A stretch of 64,000 nucleotides of DNA, from assembly GCF_005222225.1 (NCBI RefSeq), contig NZ_CP036536.1, forward strand, positions 2,008,001 through 2,072,000, in the 5' to 3' direction. The translations under genes were made by a program, and so were the position numbers. This stretch comes from Salinimonas lutimaris. Its GTDB lineage: Bacteria > Pseudomonadota > Gammaproteobacteria > Enterobacterales > Alteromonadaceae. A model generated the notes under the pieces. The model did not search any database and was not told the origin of the DNA. It was given only the letters and a program-made list of their open reading frames with translations. Position 1 is the stretch's first letter. The number at the start of each line of letters is the position of its first letter. Positions 11,836 through 19,014 of the stretch are shown piece by piece.

Positions 11836-12956
11836 GTCTGTTTGTTAACCGCAGTCAACACAACACCTTAAAATATGATGGCGTTAAACAGAAGTTTGGC
11901 GTCGATCATCCCGATATGGTGTCGATGTGGATTGCTGACATGGATGTGTCGCTGCCACCCGTTGTCGGTCAGGCGTTATCTGAACATGCCAATACCGGTG
12001 CCAGTGGCTACCAGCACTGTGATATCAGTGAGGCAGTGCAGCACTGGTATCGCCTGTCAGGCTATACCCTTTGCACGCACCACATTTTGCCTGCTGCGGG
12101 CGTGGTGCAGTCGCTGTTTGCCTGTGTCGATGCGCTGACCCGACCGGGTAACAAGGTCATGGTGTGCCCGCCGGTTTACGGGCCTTTTTATTCGGCGGTA
12201 CAGCACCAGCAGCGAGAGCTTGTCACTATTGGGTTAATGCAGCGCGATGGTCAATACAGGATTGATTTTGAGGCGCTGGATCCCAGCGCCAGTATGCTGT
12301 TGCTGTGTAATCCGAATAACCCAACTGGTGATGTCTGGGATGAGCCGACGCTTCGTCGGCTATCTGCCTTTTGCCGTAAACACCATATTGTACTGGTGTG
12401 CGATGAGGTTCACCGGGACTTTATATTTGATACCGTTCCGGTCTCTGCGGTTTGTCTGTTTGATGAGCCTGATAACCAGATGGTGGTCCTTAACAGCGCG
12501 GCAAAAAGTTTTAATCTGGCCGGGCTTGGCCCGGCATCCTATGTGTTAGCACAACACCAGGATGTGCGCCAAACACTGTTTGAGTACTTTACTGCTCGAC
12601 ACCTGGCGCCAGCATTGCCTGGTGCTATTGCGTTGCGCGCTGCTTATCTGCACGGTTACCCATGGTTTTCACAGGTGCTCAGCGACATTAAAACCAACCG
12701 TCAGTTAGTGCGCAGTCTGCAAGGAGCGCTTCCCGCCACATTGGCAATATACCTGGGGCAGGGGACTTATTTTGCCTGGCTGGATGCCCGACAGCTTGGC
12801 GCAAATGTAAAAGATTTGCTGCTGCATGAATATCATCTGGCTCTGGGAGATGGCGCACAGTTTGGCCAGCCGGGCTGGTTCAGGCTGAATCTTGCCACCC
12901 ATCCGGATGTGATTGAAACGGTCATGACGCGCTTGTGCCGTCCAGCGCGTGTATAA
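11832..12956 (+). CDS. ovoB: PLP-dependent C-S lyase, probable ovothiol lyase OvoB
   Basis: Aminotransferase class I/II fold of the MalY/PatB group. 374 aa; substrate-domain motif MWIADMD near residue 35, NPNNPTG at about 159-165, CDEVHRDF at about 191-198, and the PLP lysine in SAAKSFNLAG at about 223. The TTG start overlaps the ovoA stop (TTGA) and keeps the whole conserved N-terminus, whereas the next Met would lose it. MalY/PatB enzymes cleave cystathionine-like C-S bonds. The direct coupling to ovoA argues that this one is OvoB, which splits 5-histidylcysteine sulfoxide into 5-thiohistidine, pyruvate and ammonia. Family is certain; the OvoB role is inferred from context. Confidence 0.82.
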   Translation: MSLFVNRSQHNTLKYDGVKQKFGVDHPDMVSMWIADMDVSLPPVVGQALSEHANTGASGYQHCDISEAVQHWYRLSGYTLCTHHILPAAGVVQSLFACVDALTRPGNKVMVCPPVYGPFYSAVQHQQRELVTIGLMQRDGQYRIDFEALDPSASMLLLCNPNNPTGDVWDEPTLRRLSAFCRKHHIVLVCDEVHRDFIFDTVPVSAVCLFDEPDNQMVVLNSAAKSFNLAGLGPASYVLAQHQDVRQTLFEYFTARHLAPALPGAIALRAAYLHGYPWFSQVLSDIKTNRQLVRSLQGALPATLAIYLGQGTYFAWLDARQLGANVKDLLLHEYHLALGDGAQFGQPGWFRLNLATHPDVIETVMTRLCRPARV

Positions 12957-13067
12957 ATTCAGGCTGTATATATTCCATTTTATAGAACGATGGGCATGAA
13001 TAATTGAAATTTTATCAGCTCCATCAGAACGGTAAACTGTCTCCATTGTAATGAGCAGGAACCAGTT

Positions 13068-13763
13068 ATGGAATATATCAGACAAGCTTCGCAGCGTGGC
13101 AAAGCAGATTTTGGCTGGCTTAACAGCCATCACAGTTTTTCCTTCGGGCGATACTATGATCCGGCGCACATGGGGTTTTCTGTGTTACGGGTTATCAACG
13201 ATGATATCGTTAAGCCTGGGTACGGGTTTGAAACTCACGGACACCGCGACATGGAAATTATCTCGTATGTGATAAGCGGTGAGCTGGAACATAAAGACAG
13301 TCAGGGCAACCAGTCGGTCATTCCGGCGGGTGATATACAGCGGATGAGCGCCGGCAGTGGTATTCTGCATTCGGAGTTTAATCCGTCGGACGAAAACCCG
13401 GTTAACTTTTTGCAAATCTGGATTCAACCAGCAGTAGAAGGGATCATGCCATCTTATGCTCAAAAGCAGATAATACAGGATGAAGCGGTGACGCCCATCG
13501 TCAGCCCGACTGGCAGCAACACCGCTATTTCCGTTAACCAGGATATGGTCTTATACCGGGTGGTACTGAAAGAGGGCGAATCAGCCCGCTTACCGGTAGG
13601 ACAAAGGGCCGGATATCTGCACGTTATTAAAGGACAGGCACAGGTTGGCAGCCATACGTTTACGCCTGGCGACGGTTACGGCATTACCGAACAGGACGCC
13701 ATTGAGGTTACCGCCAGCGAAACAACCGAAGCACTGTGGTTTGATTTGCCCCCAATGATCTGA
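13068..13763 (+). CDS. Pirin family protein (YhhW-like)
   Basis: Bicupin metal protein; E. coli YhhW has quercetin dioxygenase activity in vitro, and the cellular role is uncertain. 231 aa with the N-terminal pirin motif FGWLNSHHSFSFG and all four metal ligands of the family: H57 and H59 (ETHGHRDME) and H101 and E103 (ILHSEF). ATG with AGGA about 9 nt upstream. Stands alone between ovoB and the opposed chaB; a GC-rich stem at 13777-13799 may end one or both transcripts. Confidence 0.93.
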   Translation: MEYIRQASQRGKADFGWLNSHHSFSFGRYYDPAHMGFSVLRVINDDIVKPGYGFETHGHRDMEIISYVISGELEHKDSQGNQSVIPAGDIQRMSAGSGILHSEFNPSDENPVNFLQIWIQPAVEGIMPSYAQKQIIQDEAVTPIVSPTGSNTAISVNQDMVLYRVVLKEGESARLPVGQRAGYLHVIKGQAQVGSHTFTPGDGYGITEQDAIEVTASETTEALWFDLPPMI

Positions 13764-13799
13764 TGAGTCGCCCTGGGCGGTCCGGTAAATCCGGGCCGC

Positions 13800-14033
13800 T
13801 TAACCGCTTTTTTTCACCCAGTGTCCTTTCTCATTTTTCTCGTAACTTTGCTTTACCGCCGCCCAGGCCACTTTAAACGCAACCTCTTCGCGCGAATCAT
13901 TCCCGTCTCTGTCATCCGGATCTTTATATTCGTCCCAGGCGCTGTTGTAGGCCTCTTTAAAAATTTCCTGCGCGTGAGTGGGCAGGTTATCGGTTACCGC
14001 ATCCGGTAGTGACTGTCTGTTCTCGTAGGGCAT
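13800..14033 (-). CDS. chaB: ChaB family protein
   Basis: Small basic/acidic protein, named in E. coli as a regulator of the ChaA cation antiporter. The 77-aa product matches E. coli ChaB along its length (MPYENRQSLPDAV, AQEIFKEAYNSAWDEYKD, SREEVAFKVAWAAVKQSY). Start fixed at the ATG 14033, which has AAGGA 9 nt upstream; the open frame continues upstream without homology. No chaA is seen nearby, so the regulatory role cannot be assumed here. Confidence 0.92.
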   Translation of the reverse strand: MPYENRQSLPDAVTDNLPTHAQEIFKEAYNSAWDEYKDPDDRDGNDSREEVAFKVAWAAVKQSYEKNEKGHWVKKSG

Positions 14034-14238
14034 AAAGATGATCCTTTTATTGGTGGTGGGTTTAACGAATATGTACATTTTAGTTTGCTACGGTGAAACA
14101 GACGGCTTTGCTTTGCTGGTGGTCAATATACCGTCAAACAGCCGGCAACCACTTCACTACTAAGGGAAAGGTGGTATGATAAAACCATCACAGTCAATGA
14201 CTGTCCCCAATGAGCAACGATGATCGGTGAGCAATAAC

Positions 14239-14883
14239 GTGATAAAGATTATCCTGGCAGATGACCACCCGCTGGTAAGAAGCGGAATCAGACGTATTCT
14301 TGATGACGTTCAGGATTTTACAGTGATAGCAGAAGCTAAAAACGGGGAAGAGGCTATCAGTCTGTGCCGGCGCAACGCGCCGGATGTGGTACTGATGGAT
14401 GTGAACATGCCCGGCATGGGCGGCCTGGAAGCCACCAAAAAAGTGTTGCGACTGGCAGAAAATATCCGGGTTATCGGACTTTCTGCCTATAAAGAACACC
14501 CCATTCCTGCCCAGGTCATGCAAGCCGGGGCATTTGGTTTTCTGACTAAAGATGCCGAACCGGACGAAGTTACCCGGGCGATTTATAAAGTCGCTTCAGG
14601 TCAAAAGTACTTGCCTGCGGATATTGCCGAAAGCATTGCGTTTGGCAAAGTTGGCGCCGATGCTGAAAACCCTTTCGAGTCTTTGTCTACCCGGGAACTG
14701 AGCATTGCCCAGCGCCTGACAATCGGCAAACGGGTGCCTGAAATTGCCGAAGAGCTATGCATCAGTGCCAAAACTGTCAACACCTATCGTTATCGCATGT
14801 TTGAGAAACTGGGCGTCACCACAGACGTTGAACTGACTCATCTGGCGTTACGGCACAAACTTATCGAACCAAACACATTTTAA
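14239..14883 (+). CDS. uvrY: Two-component response regulator UvrY (GacA/SirA family)
   Basis: Partner of the BarA/GacS kinase; in gammaproteobacteria it activates CsrB/C-type small RNAs. Receiver domain (residues about 1-120) with acidic pocket ADDHP, phospho-acceptor Asp in VVLMDVNMPG and Lys in FLTKDAEPD; LuxR-type HTH at about 150-200 (LSTRELSIAQRLTIGKRVPEIAEELCISAKTVNTYRY read in segments). Start chosen at GTG 14239 because GGTGAG lies 7 nt upstream and it aligns with the E. coli start; GTG 14227 would add four residues. Overlaps uvrC (TAATG), as in E. coli. Confidence 0.95.
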   Translation: MIKIILADDHPLVRSGIRRILDDVQDFTVIAEAKNGEEAISLCRRNAPDVVLMDVNMPGMGGLEATKKVLRLAENIRVIGLSAYKEHPIPAQVMQAGAFGFLTKDAEPDEVTRAIYKVASGQKYLPADIAESIAFGKVGADAENPFESLSTRELSIAQRLTIGKRVPEIAEELCISAKTVNTYRYRMFEKLGVTTDVELTHLALRHKLIEPNTF

Positions 14884-16700
14884 TGGCCACATTCGACTCT
14901 GCTGAGTTTTTAAAACATCTGACTAATCAGCCTGGCGTGTACCGTATGTACAACGAGCAGGAAGAAGTTATTTATGTTGGTAAAGCAAAAAATCTGAAAA
15001 AGCGGGTATCCAGTTATTTCCGCCTGCAGGTGGATAACGCGAAAACCCGTTCGCTGGTAAGCCAGATTGCTAATATGGATGTGACGGTGGTAAACAGCGA
15101 AACAGAAGCGTTTCTGCTGGAAAACAACTTCATCAAAAAATACAAGCCACGCTACAACGTGGTGCTGCGTGATGATAAATCCTACCCGTTTATTTTTCTG
15201 TCTGCCCATCAGCATCCCAGACTTTCGTTCCACCGCGGGCCACAAAAGGCTAAGGGAGAGTATTTTGGGCCGTACCCGAGCGCCTGGTCGGTGCGTGAAA
15301 GCCTGCGCTCAATGCAAAAAATATTTCCGGTTCGCCAGTGCGAGGACAGTTATTACCGCGCGCGCAGTCGCCCGTGCCTGCAATATCAGATGCAACGCTG
15401 TAGTGCGCCATGTGTAAAAGGGTATGTGAGCGACGAGGAGTATGCCGAGCAGGTCGATTTTGCCAGGCTGTTTTTAAAAGGCAAAAACCAGCAGGTCATT
15501 GGTAGCCTGGTGGAAAAAATGGAACAGGCTTCGGTGGATCTGAATTTTGAAGCGGCTGCCCGCTACCGGGATCAGATCTCAGCGCTGCGTAAAGTACAGG
15601 AGCGCCAGTGGGTAGCCGGTACACAGGATGAAATGGATGTGTTCGGGTTTGCTATTCGTGGCAATATGGCCTGTATACAGGTTATGTTTATTCGTGAACG
15701 GCAGTTACTGGGCAGCAAAGCCTTCTTTCCCAAGGTGCCGCCCACCGCCAGCGAAGAAGAAGTGTTCGAAGCGTTTTTCTTGCAATTTTACTTAGCTGGC
15801 AACAAGGTTATCCCTAAGCAGGTTGTGTTACCGGTGGCGTTATCCGATGAACCAGCCATTGCGGATTTGCTCAGTGGTGAGGCAAATCACAAAGTGTCTT
15901 TTTTTAAAGGGGCGCGAGATGAAAAACGACGGTACCTTGAGCTGGCCCAGAATAATGCCAAAAGTGCACTCGATGCCCGGTATGTGGAACAAAAGTCAGT
16001 GCATGCCCGGTATATCGATTTAGAAGAAATCCTTGAACGAGATATGCCTGTACAGCGTATGGAATGTTTTGATATCAGCCATACCTCCGGCCAGCAAACC
16101 GTGGCATCCTGTGTGGTTTTTAATCGTGAAGGGCCGCTTAAAACAGATTATCGCCGTTACAACATAGAAGGGATCACCCCGGGCGATGATTATGCTGCAA
16201 TGGCGCAGGCACTTAAACGTCGGTATAAAACAGTGGAAGAGGTTAGCAAAATTCCGGATATCCTGTTTATTGATGGGGGGAAGGGGCAACTTGCACAGGC
16301 CGAAACATTTTTTGCGCAGTGGCCGGAAGATGTGAAGCCACTGCTGATTGGTGTGGCTAAGGGCACCACCCGTAAACCTGGGCTGGAAACCCTGATTATG
16401 GCTGATACCCATGAAACCATACCGATGGACAGCCATTCTCCGGCACTGCATCTGATTCAGCATATTCGTGATGAATCTCACCGGTTTGCCATTGCCGGAC
16501 ACCGGAACCGGCGCCAGAAAGTAAAAAATACCTCCACCCTGGAAGGCATCCCCGGTGTGGGCGCAAAACGCCGGCAGTCGCTGCTTAAATTTATGGGCGG
16601 GCTGCAAGGTCTTAAGAAGGCCAGCAAACACGAAATTGCCAGTGTTCCGGGCATCAGCCAGGATCTGGCAGAAACAATATACGACCACCTGCATCACTGA
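14883..16700 (+). CDS. uvrC: Excinuclease ABC subunit C
   Basis: Dual-incision nuclease of nucleotide excision repair. At 605 aa it is complete: GIY-YIG domain for the 3' cut (residues about 17-95, GVYRMYNEQEEVIYVGKAKN), cysteine-bearing CLQYQMQRCSAPC linker, UVR helix pair that binds UvrB (about 200-235), RNase H-like domain for the 5' cut (ECFDISHTSGQQTVAS, about 395), and tandem helix-hairpin-helix at the C-terminus (LEGIPGVGAKR, IASVPGISQDLAE). Translationally coupled to uvrY. Confidence 0.97.
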   Translation: MATFDSAEFLKHLTNQPGVYRMYNEQEEVIYVGKAKNLKKRVSSYFRLQVDNAKTRSLVSQIANMDVTVVNSETEAFLLENNFIKKYKPRYNVVLRDDKSYPFIFLSAHQHPRLSFHRGPQKAKGEYFGPYPSAWSVRESLRSMQKIFPVRQCEDSYYRARSRPCLQYQMQRCSAPCVKGYVSDEEYAEQVDFARLFLKGKNQQVIGSLVEKMEQASVDLNFEAAARYRDQISALRKVQERQWVAGTQDEMDVFGFAIRGNMACIQVMFIRERQLLGSKAFFPKVPPTASEEEVFEAFFLQFYLAGNKVIPKQVVLPVALSDEPAIADLLSGEANHKVSFFKGARDEKRRYLELAQNNAKSALDARYVEQKSVHARYIDLEEILERDMPVQRMECFDISHTSGQQTVASCVVFNREGPLKTDYRRYNIEGITPGDDYAAMAQALKRRYKTVEEVSKIPDILFIDGGKGQLAQAETFFAQWPEDVKPLLIGVAKGTTRKPGLETLIMADTHETIPMDSHSPALHLIQHIRDESHRFAIAGHRNRRQKVKNTSTLEGIPGVGAKRRQSLLKFMGGLQGLKKASKHEIASVPGISQDLAETIYDHLHH

Positions 16701-16764
16701 TTAAGCGAATAAAGGTGGCACCGTCATTCCATTGCGCGTGGCGAACAACAACAGAGAAGTTATT

Positions 16765-17331
16765 ATGTGGAATGCACCCAATATTATCACCCTGTTCAGA
16801 GTCGCTCTGATCCCTGTTTTTGTGGTGATTTACTTTCTGGACTGGCGCTGGGCTCATGAGCTGGGCGCGTTTATTTTCTGGCTGGCAGCCATTACCGACT
16901 GGTTTGACGGTTATCTGGCCAGAAAGCTAAAGCAAAGCACGCCGTTTGGTGCATTTTTAGATCCGGTAGCCGATAAGCTGATTGTGGCAGCGGCGCTGAT
17001 TATGATCACGCATACTTATGCAACCTTGTGGGTCACGGTACCGGCGATTGTGTTACTCATCCGGGAAATTTATGTATCGGCTTTACGTGAATGGATGGGC
17101 AGTCAGGGTGTGCGTGACGAGGTCAAGGTGTCTTTTGTCGGTAAGGCCAAAACCACCGCACAAATGCTGGCACTGATTGGGTTATTATCCGGTTTGCAAA
17201 CCTTTATGGGCTTTCCAATTTACTGGGTCAGCCTGGGCTACATTTTATTGTATATTGCTGCGGTGTTGTCGCTGTGGTCGATGATTGTGTACACCGGCGC
17301 CGCATGGAAACACCTGGGCGGAAGCAATTGA
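16765..17331 (+). CDS. pgsA: CDP-diacylglycerol--glycerol-3-phosphate 3-phosphatidyltransferase
   Basis: Makes phosphatidylglycerol phosphate, the committed step to PG and cardiolipin, in the inner membrane. 188 aa with the CDP-alcohol phosphotransferase motif DGx2ARx8Gx3Dx3D, seen as DGYLARKLKQSTPFGAFLD plus the PVAD that follows. Start placed at ATG 16765 (MWNAPNIITLFR), which aligns with E. coli PgsA; an upstream in-frame ATG at 16732 would add 11 residues without homology. Followed by the tRNA Gly-Cys-Leu cluster, as in E. coli. Confidence 0.95.
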   Translation: MWNAPNIITLFRVALIPVFVVIYFLDWRWAHELGAFIFWLAAITDWFDGYLARKLKQSTPFGAFLDPVADKLIVAAALIMITHTYATLWVTVPAIVLLIREIYVSALREWMGSQGVRDEVKVSFVGKAKTTAQMLALIGLLSGLQTFMGFPIYWVSLGYILLYIAAVLSLWSMIVYTGAAWKHLGGSN

Positions 17332-17427
17332 TTTAAAAGAATTGTTTGTCATATAAACAATTTGAATAAAAAACTGTCAAACGATGCAATAAATGCAGAA
17401 TTACCTGAAAAATCGCACGATTTTATA

Positions 17428-17455
17428 TTGACAGTTTGGCCGGGGTAGGTAGAAT
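17428..17455 (+). promoter_or_regulatory. Sigma-70 promoter of the tRNA Gly-Cys-Leu cluster
   Basis: -35 TTGACA (17428-17433) and -10 TAGAAT (17450-17455) with a 16-bp spacer. The following GCACCCC is a GC-rich discriminator, typical of stringently controlled stable-RNA promoters. Confidence 0.85.
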
Positions 17456-17504
17456 GCACCCCACGTTCAAGGCAGCAAGCCAACGAACAGAATTAAATTG
17501 AAAT

Positions 17505-17580
17505 GCGGGAATAGCTCAGCTGGTAGAGCACAACCTTGCCAAGGTTGGGGTCGCGAGTTCGAATCTCGTTTCCCGCTCCA
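17505..17580 (+). tRNA. tRNA-Gly(GCC), copy 1
   Basis: 76 nt with encoded CCA; anticodon stem-loop CAACC-TTGCCAA-GGTTG, acceptor GCGGGAA/TTCCCGC. Confidence 0.97.
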
Positions 17581-17600
17581 ATTTAATTGATGGATAAAGT

Positions 17601-17674
17601 GGCGGAATGGCAGAATGGCTATGCAGCGGATTGCAAATCCGTCTATCTCGGTTCGACTCCGGGTTCCGCCTCCA
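17601..17674 (+). tRNA. tRNA-Cys(GCA), copy 1
   Basis: 74 nt with encoded CCA; anticodon loop TTGCAAA, acceptor GGCGGAA/TTCCGCC. Confidence 0.97.
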
Positions 17675-17736
17675 CTTCCTTGCTTTTATAGCAACAGGCT
17701 TACCGGCCTGCATCAGGTCCACGTGACCAACCCAAT

Positions 17737-17823
17737 GCCCGGGTGGTGAAATTGGTAGACACAAGGGATTTAAAATCCCTCGCTGGTAACAGCGTGCCGG
17801 TTCAAGTCCGGCCCCGGGCACCA
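17737..17823 (+). tRNA. tRNA-Leu(UAA), copy 1
   Basis: 87 nt with encoded CCA, long variable arm, anticodon loop TTTAAAA, acceptor GCCCGGG/CCCGGGC. Confidence 0.97.
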
Positions 17824-17876
17824 TTTGTTGGGTTCTTTGTTTGGGGTCATTGCCCGAAACATCATTACATTACAAT

Positions 17877-17952
17877 GCGGGAATAGCTCAGCTGGTAGAG
17901 CACAACCTTGCCAAGGTTGGGGTCGCGAGTTCGAATCTCGTTTCCCGCTCCA
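17877..17952 (+). tRNA. tRNA-Gly(GCC), copy 2
   Basis: Identical to copy 1 by eye. Its last 12 nt begin the 100-bp tandem repeat array that follows. Confidence 0.97.
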
Positions 17953-18266
17953 ATGTAATATTAGGGTCGAGTCCCAGATTACACTGCTAACGATGTCCTC
18001 GCGACACGCCGCGACAACGTGGTTGCCAGTTACAAATCTGTTTCCCGCTCCAATGTAATATTAGGGTCGAGTCCCAGATTACACTGCTAATGATGTTCTC
18101 GCGACACGCCGCGACAACGTGGTTGCCAGTTACAAATCTGTTTCCCGCTCCAATGTAATATTAGGGCCGAGTCCCAGATTTACACTGCTAATGATGTCCT
18201 CGCGACACGCCGCGACAACGTGGTTGCCAGTTACAAATCTGTTTCCCGCTCCAATGTAATATTAGG
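17941..18266 (+). repeat. Tandem 100-bp repeats seeded by the 3' end of tRNA-Gly (rtT-like)
   Basis: Units 17941-18040, 18041-18140 and 18141-18241 (100, 100 and 101 bp) plus a partial fourth to about 18266. Each begins with the exact tRNA-Gly 3' terminus TTTCCCGCTCCA and continues with ATGTAATATTAGGG. The base before the terminus is also shared (G), and the preceding 12 nt are weakly tRNA-like. Units differ by only a few bases. No tRNA can form from units 2-4 because the 5' part is missing. The layout closely recalls the tyrT operon of E. coli, where about three 178-bp repeats each start with the last 19 bp of the tRNA gene and yield rtT RNA. Confidence 0.9.
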
Positions 18267-18344
18267 TTAGAGTCTCATTTAATCAACCTGATTGAACTCC
18301 AACCATTGCCCTGTAAGAATGTCCACAGTTCTACGCAATACAGC

Positions 18345-18418
18345 GGCGGAATGGCAGAATGGCTATGCAGCGGATTGCAAATCCGTCTATCTCGGTTCGA
18401 CTCCGGGTTCCGCCTCCA
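18345..18418 (+). tRNA. tRNA-Cys(GCA), copy 2
   Basis: 74 nt, same sequence as copy 1 by eye; part of the duplicated Gly-Cys-Leu set. Confidence 0.97.
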
Positions 18419-18475
18419 TTAGCTTTATCGCTCCAGGCATACCAGCCTGCACCAGGTCTGTTCGACCAACCCAAT

Positions 18476-18562
18476 GCCCGGGTGGTGAAATTGGTAGACA
18501 CAAGGGATTTAAAATCCCTCGCTGGTAACAGCGTGCCGGTTCAAGTCCGGCCCCGGGCACCA
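18476..18562 (+). tRNA. tRNA-Leu(UAA), copy 2
   Basis: 87 nt, same as copy 1. The spacer between Cys and Leu also resembles that of the first set (CAGCCTGCACCAGGTC versus CGGCCTGCATCAGGTC), which shows segmental duplication. Confidence 0.97.
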
Positions 18563-18662
18563 TTTAATACACCTCACAATGATTACTTTACCGGTCAAAT
18601 GCCCTTTCAGGAATACTGCTGCCTGCTGTTTAGTCGCAAGCAGGAATGGTAAGGATAACGGC

Positions 18663-18983
18663 ATGAATCATACAGCCTATAGTCGGATTACACGCACTCT
18701 TGTCATACTACGCGACACTTATGCCGATATGCCTGCGCCAACGATGCTGGTGCTGCTGGAAGTGGCTCAGAGCGGTCAGAACGGACTCAATGTGACTCAG
18801 GTCATGAAACGACTGGGGTTGTCACAAAGCTCAGCCAGCAGACACTGCCGTATGCTGTCTCAAGGCGGGCCGAACTTGTGTGACTTGTCACTTGATCCTA
18901 ACGATCCGCGCAGCAGGCTACTTAGACTGAATGACAATGGCCGGGCGCTGGTGGCCCGGCTGGAACAGTCGCTGACAGGGTAA
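18663..18983 (+). CDS. MarR-like winged-helix transcriptional regulator
   Basis: 106-aa predicted DNA-binding protein. Residues about 25-90 read as a MarR-type winged helix: MLVLLEVAQSGQNGLNVTQV, recognition helix LGLSQSSASRHCRMLSQ, and the wing LDPNDPRSRLLRLNDNGRAL, where the DPxDxRxxxL pattern is typical of MarR. Start at ATG 18663 with AAGGA about 8 nt upstream; the open frame upstream overlaps the tRNA-Leu trailer and is not homologous. Ligand and targets unknown. The opposed neighbour is the acyltransferase at 19015. Confidence 0.75.
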   Translation: MNHTAYSRITRTLVILRDTYADMPAPTMLVLLEVAQSGQNGLNVTQVMKRLGLSQSSASRHCRMLSQGGPNLCDLSLDPNDPRSRLLRLNDNGRALVARLEQSLTG

Positions 18984-19014
18984 GATTTTTATGGAGGCCG
19001 GGATACCGGCCTGG

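Noticed and set aside
13632-13641. GGACAGGCAC word inside the pirin gene
   Set aside because: It encodes GQAQ in a conserved reading frame; taken as chance and not part of the intergenic repeat family.
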